Source of the DNA: CAVQFD01 sp963724695
Lineage (GTDB): Bacteria > Acidobacteriota > Vicinamibacteria > Vicinamibacterales > CAVVIG01
NCBI GenBank assembly: GCA_963724695.1
Contig: CAVRVW010000011.1
Span: 186,001 to 250,000, forward strand
Length of the DNA: 64,000 nucleotides
Direction of reading: 5' to 3'
Below are positions 52,395 through 60,463 of this stretch, piece after piece; positions within the stretch are counted from its first letter, which is position 1, and every line of letters starts with the position of its first letter. Both the position numbers and the translations under genes were made by a program. The notes below the pieces were generated by a model. It saw only the letters and a program-made list of their open reading frames with translations, was not told the origin of the DNA and did not search any database.

Positions 52395-52603
52395 CTAGAG
52401 CGTGTCGTGAATGCGGTCGACGTCTTCGCGAGCGGTGACGCTGAAGGTCAGCACGGTCCTGGTGCCCTGGCCGGCGGGTCGCTTCCATCCGTGGTCGCAC
52501 ACACCGGCGAGTCCGGAATCTCCAGACCAAGCCCCCGGTAGAACGCAATGGTCGCCTCCAAGTCGGCGGCGATCAGATCGACCTGATTGAGGGCTGGACC
52601 CAT
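52395..52603 (-). pseudogene. glyoxalase/VOC-family remnant
   Basis: Starts well as a vicinal-oxygen-chelate protein (MGPALNQVDLIAADLEATIA, FYRGLGLEIPDS), then loses frame; the other frame gives GTRTVLTFSVTAREDVDRIH and a stop at 52395. About 65 residues remain of a normal 115-125, with the middle shortened and the C-terminal half missing. Probably a decayed gene and not an indel artefact alone. Confidence 0.65.
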
Positions 52604-52633
52604 CGTGACACTCCTCAGTCAACGGGCCGCATC

Positions 52634-52960
52634 TTACTCCTCTTCGTCGAGCCCTCGGCTGACCCTGAAGACGTGTCCGTCCGGATGGCGGACATGCATC
52701 TCGCGCACATTCCACGGCATGTCGGTCGGCGGCCAGGTGACGTCGAGGCCCTGTTCCACGCAACGCTGGTGGACAGCGTCCACGTCATCCACCCAGATCG
52801 ACATCCAGGCGCCCTTGTCGGCCGCGTCGTTACCGCCCGGCCCAAACGTCTTCGCGAGCGCGCTCTTTCCTCGACCGCCCTGAGCGTCCTTGCAGAGAAA
52901 GATCTCGCAGTCGCCCGAACAGACGCCCCCGAAATGGGGTGGGGTGCCCCGCGTTTTCAA
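52634..52960 (-). CDS. glyoxalase/VOC-family protein lacking its N-terminal strand
   Basis: 108 residues if started at the TTG (52960) that overlaps the deacetylase stop as TTGA. PPHFGGVCSGDCEIFLCKDA corresponds to the third and fourth strands with a metal Glu; WMSIWVDDVDAVHQRCVEQG and MHVRHPDGHVFRVSRG form the second half. The first 30-35 residues of the family (the VLxVxDVxxSxxFY strand and helix) are absent, so activity is doubtful. Either a truncated relic or a minimal version. Confidence 0.6.
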   Translation of the reverse strand: MKTRGTPPHFGGVCSGDCEIFLCKDAQGGRGKSALAKTFGPGGNDAADKGAWMSIWVDDVDAVHQRCVEQGLDVTWPPTDMPWNVREMHVRHPDGHVFRVSRGLDEEE

Positions 52961-53673
52961 TTTTCTCCGCACAGCACGCCAAAGCCGAAGCCGCGAGCCT
53001 TGATGGCCGGCACGAGCTGGCGGGTCGCGTCCACTGCATAGCGCCGATCGGCTGCCGGATCCACATGGTGGCCGTCGTGCATGACGACGATGTCGCCAGC
53101 AGACACCTGGCGCTGCAGCCGCGAGGCCAGCTCGTTGCTTCGCCGCTCGCGGAACCAGTTCCAGTCCCACAAGCCCCAGCTCCAGCCGACGAGGCGATAG
53201 TCGGCCTCGATCAGGCCCTCGTACATCGCGCCGCCCCGCCACCCGGCATGGGGGCGGAACAACCGGCACGGGCGCCGGCCGCCCAGCTGCTCGATCCGCG
53301 CCGCGTTGCGTTCGAGCATCGCCGCCAGCGAAGCTCGGGTCTTGAACATCGGCGCGCGAGAGCCCGCATGAAGGGCGACGGCATGGCCTTCGTCGAACAT
53401 CCGGCGGACGATGAAGGCCGTGTCCTCGGTGAGGTGCTCGTCGATCAGGAAGAACGTCGCATGGACCTGCTGATCGAGCAGGACGTCAAGCAACGCCGGG
53501 GTCGCCGCCGGATTGGGACCGTCGTCATAGGTCAGGTAGACCAGCCGCTCGCCGTCGGCGTGCGGCATGCGCCAGATCGAGCGGGACGGCGCCAGCGCCT
53601 CGAGGAGAAAAGGGAACGGCGCGGTGTGCGCCAGGAACATCGCCGTCATGCCGACGATCAGCAGCCAGAGCAT
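52957..53673 (-). CDS. polysaccharide deacetylase (NodB-type)
   Basis: Membrane-anchored deacetylase of 238 residues with an N-terminal helix (LWLLIVGMTAMFLAHTAP). The catalytic Asp pair is in YLTYDDGPNPAATPALLDVL. HAVALHAGSRAP holds the metal His/Ser region and LFRPHAGWRG the R-P-x4 motif of family 4 carbohydrate esterases. VVMHDGHH near the end supplies a further His. Likely acts on peptidoglycan or an exopolysaccharide; substrate unknown. The ATG at 53673 is used. Confidence 0.87.
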   Translation of the reverse strand: MLWLLIVGMTAMFLAHTAPFPFLLEALAPSRSIWRMPHADGERLVYLTYDDGPNPAATPALLDVLLDQQVHATFFLIDEHLTEDTAFIVRRMFDEGHAVALHAGSRAPMFKTRASLAAMLERNAARIEQLGGRRPCRLFRPHAGWRGGAMYEGLIEADYRLVGWSWGLWDWNWFRERRSNELASRLQRQVSAGDIVVMHDGHHVDPAADRRYAVDATRQLVPAIKARGFGFGVLCGEN

Positions 53674-53751
53674 GCCCTGCCAGCTCGCATTCGGAACGGC
53701 GCCGACCCGAGGACGGTGTATCAGCCCACCGGGTCGGCGCGCGTCGCGTCC

Positions 53752-54666
53752 TCAGCGCACGTCGAGGTCGGTGTCCATCCGGACCCTGAGGACGTCGCCC
53801 GCATCGAGCTTGGCATCAGTCCCCTCGGTCGCCGCAATCGTGCCCCCGCCGCCGATGAGGATTCCCATGAGCGCGCCCTTCGTGCCCCCGATGATGCCAC
53901 CGATGATCGCGCCGACTCCAGCCCCGGCGCCGATCTTGGCCGCCTCACCCTTGATGCCCTCGCTCTCGATGGCCTGCGTGACGGTGCCGCGCATCGGGTA
54001 GGAGCGCCCGTTGATGGTCAGCTGATCGAACACGACGGTCAGGCTCCCCTTCCGCTCGAGGCGCCCTGCCTTGGTCACCGAGGAGACCCAACCGCGCATC
54101 ACGGACCCGGCCGGCACGACCACACGGTCTCCTTCGCTGTAGTCCACGATGGTCGTTGCCTCGAATCGATCCTCGATCTGCGCAGTCTCCGAGCTGAGCG
54201 GCTTCTGCAGCCGCACGTCGAACTCGGTGCCGACGGGGACGTCGGCCCGCGACGACGATATCGGACGCGTGTCTTCGGCCTCAACACTGGCGATGCCAGC
54301 CTCGGACGCCGTCGTCGTCGCAGGTGTTGCCGCGCGCGCCGCATCGCCGCGGGCGCGTGAGCGGACGCCTTCGACCCGGTCGCGGAGCTCCGAGTATTCC
54401 TTCCACGCCACCGGCTCGTTCTTTCGCAGCTTGACCTTGAGATAGATCGCCTCATCGCTGGCATCGTCGAGCTCGCCCTCGAGCTGCGAGGCGAGCGCCT
54501 GGTCACGCGTGCGCGTCTGCGCGAGATCGCGCGTGGCATCGTGGATGGTGTTCTGCAGACGCTGGATCTCAGCGCTGGTCACGGCCGACTGTCCGGCCGC
54601 GGATGTGAATGCGCCCGCCACGAGCACCGTGGCCAGCGCCAGACCAATCGATCGCATGAGCTTCAC
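53752..54666 (-). CDS. exported glycine-zipper protein
   Basis: 304 residues. The GTG at 54666 is chosen because AGGAGG lies 8 nt upstream; the ATG at 54657 is the alternative. A signal peptide (GLALATVLVAGAFTSAAGQS) is followed by a helical segment (SAEIQRLQNTIHDATRDLAQ), a Thr/Ala linker, a beta domain (TEFDVRLQKPLSSETAQIED, VVPAGSVMRGWVSSV) and a glycine zipper (GAGAGVGAIIGGIIGGTKGA) near residue 260. Such zippers insert in membranes or oligomerise. Function unknown; it resembles cell-envelope integrity proteins. Confidence 0.75.
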   Translation of the reverse strand: MKLMRSIGLALATVLVAGAFTSAAGQSAVTSAEIQRLQNTIHDATRDLAQTRTRDQALASQLEGELDDASDEAIYLKVKLRKNEPVAWKEYSELRDRVEGVRSRARGDAARAATPATTTASEAGIASVEAEDTRPISSSRADVPVGTEFDVRLQKPLSSETAQIEDRFEATTIVDYSEGDRVVVPAGSVMRGWVSSVTKAGRLERKGSLTVVFDQLTINGRSYPMRGTVTQAIESEGIKGEAAKIGAGAGVGAIIGGIIGGTKGALMGILIGGGGTIAATEGTDAKLDAGDVLRVRMDTDLDVR

Positions 54667-54787
54667 TTGGCAATCCTCCTCGTCGTAGTCCAGCGGTGCA
54701 AGAAGGACGCCGTGAAACACCCGCGCCTACGGCCGGGTTGGCGGGAGCGGACTCAGGTGGAGAGGGATTGAAGGGAGACGGCGCGTG

Positions 54788-56113
54788 CTAGCGCCAGGGC
54801 ATGAAGCGTTCGATCCAGCTGATCCGCGTCAGATCGTTGTAGATGACGGTGACCATGAGCATCATCAGCATCACGAAGCCGGCAAGGAGCATCTTCTCCT
54901 TGACCTTGATGCTGAAGTCCCGCCGCGCCACGCCCTCGAGCGCCATGATGGCGATGTGTCCGCCGTCGAGGACGGGGATCGGCATCAGGTTGAGCAGCCC
55001 GAGGTTGAGGCTGATGTTGGCCATCAGCGCGAAGAGCGCAACCCAGCCAAGCTGCGCCGTTTCACCGGAGAGCTGGGCAATCGCGACAGGCCCCATCAGC
55101 TGACGCGGTGAGGTCTCGCGGGTAATGAGGCCGGCAAGGGTCTCGAAGATGAGACCCGACATCTGAATGTTGCGCTCGACGCTCATCCCCATCGCTTCGA
55201 ACAGCCCGGGCTGGATGATTCGGCTCTCCTCGCCGATCTGGATGCCGAGTCTTCCAGAGTCGCCCTCGCGCGCCGGCGTCGCCTTCACGTCCTGCCGGAC
55301 GCCGTCGCGCACGATGGTCAGCGTGATCTCTTCCTCGGGATGCTTTGCAATCGCCTGCTGCAGCTGCATCGTGACAGCCACCGGCTCCCCGTTGACGGCC
55401 TCGATGATGTCCTTCACCTTGAGCCCGGCCTTCTCGGCTGCCGAGCCCGGGTTCAACGCCCGGATGTAGGGGTTCGCCTTCGGGAGGACGCCTATCTCGC
55501 CGATGTCTCCGTACTTGCGTTCGCGGGCCACGGCGATCGAGACCTGCCGCGTCGACTCGACCCCGTTCCGCAGGATCGTGACGGGGACGTCGCGGTTGGG
55601 TTTGGTCCCGACCGCAATGAAGAAGTCCTCCCAGGTCTCCACGGCGCGACCGCCAACGGTGAGCACGCGATCGCCCGCCTGGATGCCTGCGGCCTCGGCT
55701 GGCGATCCGTCCATGATCGCGCCGATCACCGGCGGCTCCTGCTCGTACGCCGGGATCTCCGCCCCCTGATAGAGCACCACGGCCAGCAGAATCACGGCGA
55801 GGCCGAGGTTCATCGCCGGCCCCATGATCAAGACCTGGAACCGCTCCCACTTGCTCTTGGACAGGAACTCGTCCGCCTTCCCCGTGCGGGTGTCGTCCGA
55901 GTTCTCGCCGGCCATCTTCACGTAGCCGCCGAGCGGCAGCGCCCCGATGCCGTACTCGGTGTCGCCGCGCCGGAAGCTGACGATGGTCGGATTGAAGCCG
56001 AGCTGGAACTTCAGGACCTTGATGCCGACGCGCTTGGCTGCGAGGAAGTGCCCCAGCTCGTGGACGAAGACGAGCACGCCGAGCACGAACGCGAAGGAAA
56101 GGAATGTCTGCAC
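54788..56113 (-). CDS. rseP: site-2 protease RseP (M50)
   Basis: Intramembrane zinc protease cutting anti-sigma factors and signal-peptide remnants. HELGH at residues 18-22 holds two zinc ligands and NLMPIPVLDGGH near residue 388 the third. Two PDZ domains lie between (VIGAIMDGSPAEAAGIQAGD and RALNPGSAAEKAGLKVKD). 441 residues. The ATG at 56113 is 10 nt after the dxr stop. Order uppS-cdsA-dxr-rseP is the standard one in Gram-negative bacteria. Confidence 0.96.
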   Translation of the reverse strand: MQTFLSFAFVLGVLVFVHELGHFLAAKRVGIKVLKFQLGFNPTIVSFRRGDTEYGIGALPLGGYVKMAGENSDDTRTGKADEFLSKSKWERFQVLIMGPAMNLGLAVILLAVVLYQGAEIPAYEQEPPVIGAIMDGSPAEAAGIQAGDRVLTVGGRAVETWEDFFIAVGTKPNRDVPVTILRNGVESTRQVSIAVARERKYGDIGEIGVLPKANPYIRALNPGSAAEKAGLKVKDIIEAVNGEPVAVTMQLQQAIAKHPEEEITLTIVRDGVRQDVKATPAREGDSGRLGIQIGEESRIIQPGLFEAMGMSVERNIQMSGLIFETLAGLITRETSPRQLMGPVAIAQLSGETAQLGWVALFALMANISLNLGLLNLMPIPVLDGGHIAIMALEGVARRDFSIKVKEKMLLAGFVMLMMLMVTVIYNDLTRISWIERFMPWR

Positions 56114-56123
56114 CGTCAGGACC

Positions 56124-57296
56124 TCAGACCTTTAATTCTACCCCGCGGGCGATCGCTTCGGCACGCTCTCTGGCAGCGTGATCAATTGCGCGCACCTGCG
56201 CAATCGTGGATACCTCAGCCGGCTGGTGCCCGTCCATGGTGCGTCGAATCACATCCGCGATGGCGGGAAACGCCAGCCGCCCGGCCAGGAACCAGGCGAC
56301 CGCGATCTCGTTGGCCGCGTTCAACACGACCGGAAGACCGCGCCCGGCCTCGAGCGCCCGGTACGCCAGACCGAGGCACGGAAAGGCGGCCGTGTCGGGC
56401 GCCGCAAACTCCAATCGTCCCGCGGTCGTCAGGTCGAGCGGAGCGACCGGAGCAGCCCAGCGCTCTGGATAAGAGAACGCGTACTGGATTGGCAGGCGCA
56501 TGTCGGTCACGCCGAGCTGCGCGATGATTGATCCATCCACGAGCTCGACCATCGAGTGGACGACCGACTGCGGGTGCACGACGACGTCGATCTGTCGGGC
56601 GGTCAAGCCGAACAGCCAGTGCGCCTCGATGACTTCGAGGCCCTTGTTCATGAGCGTCGCCGAGTCGATCGTGATCTTCCGCCCCATCCGCCACGTGGGA
56701 TGCTGGAGCGCGTCCGCCGCCGACACCGACTGAAGGGCGTCCGCCGTGCGCCCCCGGAAGGGGCCGCCCGACGCCGTCAGCACGACGCGCTTCACATCGC
56801 CGATGGTCCGGCCGTGGAGGCACTGGTGAATGGCGTTGTGCTCGCTGTCGACCGGCAGGATCGTGACGCCGGCCCGGCGCGCCGCGTCCGTGACGATGCC
56901 GCCGGCCATCACCAGCACTTCCTTATTGGCCAGCGCCACCGTTTTGCCGTGTTCGATGGCGGCGAGCACGGCCTCGAGCCCTTCGGTGCCCGACGAAGCG
57001 AAGAGCACGATGTCGACGTCCGGGTGCGAGGCCACGGCCACGAGGCCGTCCCGCCCCACACCTGCGCGGCCCGTCACCGACGGAGAGAGGCCCTGGGCCG
57101 TCAGCTTGTCGAGCGCCGTCGCGGTCGCCATGGCGATCGCGCGCGGACGGTATCTGGCGACCTGCTCGCCAAACCGTTCGGCGTTCTCGCCGGCCGCCAG
57201 GCCCACCACCTCGAGACGGTCGGCGTGCGCGTCGACGACCGAGAGCGCGCTCTGGCCGATCGAACCGGTCGATCCGAGAATGGCAACACGCTTCAC
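56124..57296 (-). CDS. dxr: 1-deoxy-D-xylulose 5-phosphate reductoisomerase
   Basis: Second enzyme of the MEP isoprenoid pathway, NADPH- and metal-dependent. Motifs: VAILGSTGSIGQSALSVVDA (NADPH), VALANKEVLVMAGG, ILPVDSEHNAIHQCL (metal ligands) and KITIDSATLMNKGLEVIEAH. 390 residues. The GTG at 57296 overlaps the cdsA stop (GTGA). It supplies precursors for UppS upstream in the same operon. Confidence 0.97.
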   Translation of the reverse strand: MKRVAILGSTGSIGQSALSVVDAHADRLEVVGLAAGENAERFGEQVARYRPRAIAMATATALDKLTAQGLSPSVTGRAGVGRDGLVAVASHPDVDIVLFASSGTEGLEAVLAAIEHGKTVALANKEVLVMAGGIVTDAARRAGVTILPVDSEHNAIHQCLHGRTIGDVKRVVLTASGGPFRGRTADALQSVSAADALQHPTWRMGRKITIDSATLMNKGLEVIEAHWLFGLTARQIDVVVHPQSVVHSMVELVDGSIIAQLGVTDMRLPIQYAFSYPERWAAPVAPLDLTTAGRLEFAAPDTAAFPCLGLAYRALEAGRGLPVVLNAANEIAVAWFLAGRLAFPAIADVIRRTMDGHQPAEVSTIAQVRAIDHAARERAEAIARGVELKV

Positions 57297-58090
57297 AGGT
57301 ACTTCAGCACCAGGTAGTAGACGGGCGCGGCAAACAACAACGCGTCGATGCGATCGAGCACGCCACCGTGGCCCGGAATCAACGTGGAGCTGTCCTTCAT
57401 TCCCGCGCTGCGCTTGAGCATCGACTCGAACAGGTCCCCGACGATTCCGAGGGCAACGATGGTGACGCCGAGCACGACTCTGAGCGAGAGCGGAACCGAT
57501 GGCAGCCACCATCCGCCAGCGAGCGCCAGGAACGCTCCGCCACCGAGAAAGCCCCCCAGCGCGCCCTCGATGGTTTTCTTCGGGCTGATGGCCGGCGCCA
57601 GCGGGCGCCTGCCGAACGCCCGCCCCGAATAGTACTGCGCGGTATCGCTGACGAAGACCGTCAGCATCATCAGGAACAACGCCTCGCGTCCGGCCGATTC
57701 GCGGATGGCCACCATCGCGCCGATCGGCAGGCCCAGATAGATGGCCGGGAAGATTGACGCCGCCCCGGCCACGACGCCGGCTGGCCCACCCTTCCAGTCC
57801 GCCATCGACAGGCCGCAGAGGGCGACGAACGCCGAGATCAGGATCGCGTCCAGCGGGACGTTTCCGGACCGGCTGAACACCACGCCAGAGAATGCCGCTG
57901 CTGTCAGCGCCGCCCCGACAGCGGCAACCACCGGGACGCCGACCCCGGTCGCCGCCGCGATGGCGCGGTACTCGACAAACGCCAGGAGCAGGAGGACTTC
58001 GGCGACAAGCAGGAACAGCCACGCAGGCGCCCACCAGACCACGCCGACGGCGACGGCGAGCAGCACGGCGCCGCTCAGGACACGGGTCAC
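57293..58090 (-). CDS. cdsA: phosphatidate cytidylyltransferase
   Basis: Makes CDP-diacylglycerol for phospholipid synthesis, inner membrane. Eight or so helices and the family signature near the C-terminus: FESMLKRSAGMKDSSTLIPG then HGGVLDRIDALLF. SPKKTIEGALGGFLGG is also typical. 265 residues with the GTG at 58090, which overlaps the uppS stop (GTGA) and fixes the start. Confidence 0.95.
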   Translation of the reverse strand: MTRVLSGAVLLAVAVGVVWWAPAWLFLLVAEVLLLLAFVEYRAIAAATGVGVPVVAAVGAALTAAAFSGVVFSRSGNVPLDAILISAFVALCGLSMADWKGGPAGVVAGAASIFPAIYLGLPIGAMVAIRESAGREALFLMMLTVFVSDTAQYYSGRAFGRRPLAPAISPKKTIEGALGGFLGGGAFLALAGGWWLPSVPLSLRVVLGVTIVALGIVGDLFESMLKRSAGMKDSSTLIPGHGGVLDRIDALLFAAPVYYLVLKYL

Positions 58091-58878
58091 TTGGAGGACA
58101 AGGCGACGGGCGACGGAGTGAGCCCGCCGTATCGCCGATCGCGCTTCTGATAGGCGACCACGGCTTCGAGCAGATCGTGGCGCCGGAAGTCCGGCCAGAG
58201 CGTCTCGGTGACCCAGATCTCCGAGTAGGCAATCTGCCAGAGCAGGAAGTTGCTCACGCGCAGTTCGCCGCTCGTACGAATCAGCAGGTCCGGATCGGGC
58301 TGTCCGGCCGTGTAGAGGAACTCGCCGAAGCGCTGTTCGTCGAGGTCTTCCGGGGAGAGGCCCGACATCATGGCGCGCCGCGCGGCGTCCACAATCTCCG
58401 CGCGCCCGCCGTAGTTGAGGGCAATGTTGAAGAGCAGCCCGGTATTGCCCGCCGTCCTCTCGATGCCGAGCGCGAGCTCGTCCTGGACGTCGGCCGACAG
58501 CGCCTCGCTCCGGCCGATCACGCGGAAGCGGATGTTGTTGCGGTTGAGCGTCTGCAGCTCCAGCCTGATGTAGCGCTTGAGCAGGAGCATCAACGTGTTC
58601 ACCTCGGCACGCGGACGCTTCCAGTTCTCCATCGAGAAGGCGTAGAGCGTCAGCACCTCGATGCCGAGCCGCGCTGCGGTCTCCACCGTTTCCCGCACAG
58701 ATTCGATGCCGGCGCGATGGCCCTCGACGCGCGGCAGGTGCCGCTGGGCCGCCCATCGGCCGTTGCCGTCCATGATGATGGCGACATGCGCCGGGAGCCG
58801 CTCGACGTTCACCTGGCGGGCCAGCGCCTCGTCGGGCGATCCGGGAGGAATCGCCGCCAGGAGCTGCTCAAGCGACAT
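58087..58878 (-). CDS. uppS: undecaprenyl diphosphate synthase
   Basis: Cis-prenyltransferase making the C55 lipid carrier for cell-wall and LPS units. The catalytic Asp is in IIMDGNGRWAAQRHLPRVEG. TLYAFSMENWKRP, NIALNYGGRAEIVDAARR and DLLIRTSGELRVSNFLLWQ are conserved. 263 residues. The ATG is at 58878. Confidence 0.97.
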   Translation of the reverse strand: MSLEQLLAAIPPGSPDEALARQVNVERLPAHVAIIMDGNGRWAAQRHLPRVEGHRAGIESVRETVETAARLGIEVLTLYAFSMENWKRPRAEVNTLMLLLKRYIRLELQTLNRNNIRFRVIGRSEALSADVQDELALGIERTAGNTGLLFNIALNYGGRAEIVDAARRAMMSGLSPEDLDEQRFGEFLYTAGQPDPDLLIRTSGELRVSNFLLWQIAYSEIWVTETLWPDFRRHDLLEAVVAYQKRDRRYGGLTPSPVALSSK

Positions 58879-58900
58879 GACGTGTCCTACTTCGCAAGTG

Positions 58901-59680
58901 TCAGATTTTACTACCAGTATCGGCACCAGCCCGGTCGTACTCGACGCTGACCAGGAACAAGCCCGCGGCCGGCGCCGTCCGGCCGGCGAGCGTGCGGTCG
59001 CCCGCCGCCAGCACCTCCGCCACCCACCCGGGGCGGCGCCGGCCGCGGCCCACCTCCACCAGCGTGCCGACGATGTTCCTGACCATGTGGCGGAGAAACC
59101 CGCTCCCGGACAGGTCGAACACGATGATCCGGTCGGCCCCCGGTGCACAGGTGACACGCACCGAATGCACCTCGCGCTCGGTTCCGTGGGTTTCGCCGCC
59201 GGTGCCTTGGAACGCCTTGAAATCGTGGTGGCCCTCCAGTGCGACCGCGGCCGAGGCCATGGCCTCGACGTCGAGCGTCGGCGCCGGCACGTGCCACGCG
59301 TAGGCCCGCTCGAACGGGCTGAGCACGGAGCCGTTGGCGATCCGGTAACGATAGGATTTCCTTCGGGCGTCGAAGCGCGCATGAAACCCGTCGGGCACGA
59401 CGACGGCCTCGAGCACCCGAACGGCCTGCGGCAGCCGGGTGTTCAGCGCGCGCACGACGGCGTCCGGCGCGATCTCGCGCACCAGCGTCAGCGAGGCGAC
59501 CTGCCCCAGGGCGTGGACGCCCGCGTCCGTGCGCCCCGCGCCCGCGACCGCAACAGCTTGTCCATCGAGCTCCGCACTGGCCTGCTCGAGCAACCCCTGA
59601 ATCGACACGCCTTCGGCCTGACGCTGCCACCCGACGAGGCCCGTCCCGTCGTAGGCGATGGTGAGCTTGAGGTGGGGCAT
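58901..59680 (-). CDS. truA: tRNA pseudouridine(38-40) synthase
   Basis: Modifies positions 38-40 of the tRNA anticodon stem. Catalytic Asp52 is in GAGRTDAGVHALGQVA; TIAYDGTGLVGWQRQAEG opens the protein and FDLSGSGFLRHMVRNIVGTL closes the active site. 259 residues. The ATG at 59680 is preceded by a word-repeat array. Confidence 0.96.
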   Translation of the reverse strand: MPHLKLTIAYDGTGLVGWQRQAEGVSIQGLLEQASAELDGQAVAVAGAGRTDAGVHALGQVASLTLVREIAPDAVVRALNTRLPQAVRVLEAVVVPDGFHARFDARRKSYRYRIANGSVLSPFERAYAWHVPAPTLDVEAMASAAVALEGHHDFKAFQGTGGETHGTEREVHSVRVTCAPGADRIIVFDLSGSGFLRHMVRNIVGTLVEVGRGRRRPGWVAEVLAAGDRTLAGRTAPAAGLFLVSVEYDRAGADTGSKI

Positions 59681-59689
59681 GCGGCGGCT

Positions 59690-59775
59690 CAGGGCTCAGG
59701 GCTCAGGGGCGGCATGCCTGGGCGTAAGCCATGACCCATAAGCCTTGAGCCATGAGCCGTGAGCCATGAGCCCTA
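59690..59775. repeat. intergenic word repeat (GGCTCAGGGCTCAGG and CCATGAGCCGTGAGCC)
   Basis: Three GGCTCAG words, a short spacer, then five AAGCCATGA/GAGCCATGA words, which are the reverse complement of TCATGGCTC. The 3' end touches the pyrE stop. Confidence 0.78.
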
Positions 59776-60351
59776 CACCGTGCTCGGCCGCGATCCTGGT
59801 TTGACCACCGGCAGGCCCTGGGCACAGAGCGGGCACGCGTCGGGCTCGCAGGTGGGGAAATCGACGGCCACGAGCGCATGAAACGGGACGTCGAACGACG
59901 CCTTGCCTGCGCTGCGGTCGACGATCGCGGCGGCGCCGACCACCTGTCCACCGGCGGCGATCGCCACCTGGATCGTCTCGCGGGTCGAGCCGCCCGTCGT
60001 GAGCACGTCTTCGACGACGAGCACACGATCGTTGTCCGCGAGGACGAACCCGCGCCGCAGCGTGAGCACGCCGTCCTGACGCTCGGCGAACAACGCACGG
60101 ACCCCGAGCGCGCGGGCCACTTCGTAGCCGATCACCACGCCCCCGAGCGCCGGTGACAGCACGACGGTCGGACGCAGGGCCTCGGTCGCCCGGGCGATCT
60201 CACGGCCGAGCGCCTCGGCGTCGGAGGGATGCTGCAGCACGAGCGCGCATTGGAGGTACCCCGTGCTGTGCAGCCCCGAGGACAGGCGGAAGTGGCCGTC
60301 GAGCAAGGCGCCAGAGCGGCGGAAAAGGTCGAGGAGCTGGTCGCTTGTCAC
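59773..60351 (-). CDS. pyrE: orotate phosphoribosyltransferase
   Basis: Transfers ribose phosphate from PRPP to orotate in pyrimidine synthesis. The PRPP loop is RVLVVEDVLTTGGSTRETIQ; LSSGLHSTGYLQCALVLQHP and LSPALGGVVIGYEVARALGV are typical. 192 residues. I choose the GTG at 60351 (MTSDQLLDLFRRSGALLDGH) because homologues start there and GAGG precedes it; a TTG at 60393 would fall on the -10 box (AGTATA on plus at 60385-60390). The C-terminal CEPDACPLCAQGLPVVKPGS has three Cys, a feature of long bacterial PyrE proteins. Confidence 0.94.
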   Translation of the reverse strand: MTSDQLLDLFRRSGALLDGHFRLSSGLHSTGYLQCALVLQHPSDAEALGREIARATEALRPTVVLSPALGGVVIGYEVARALGVRALFAERQDGVLTLRRGFVLADNDRVLVVEDVLTTGGSTRETIQVAIAAGGQVVGAAAIVDRSAGKASFDVPFHALVAVDFPTCEPDACPLCAQGLPVVKPGSRPSTV

Positions 60352-60463
60352 TGGGAAGACCTCGGAATGCGGGCGATTTTCGATAGTATACAAGGCAGCA
60401 GACGCTGAACCATCAGACCCCGCCGGACGTCTAACCTTCGACAGTCACTCTCGGTTATTTTCG

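Noticed and set aside
60351..60393. TTG at 60393 as the pyrE start
   Set aside because: It falls on the TATACT promoter element and adds residues not seen in the family; the GTG at 60351 matches homologue length.
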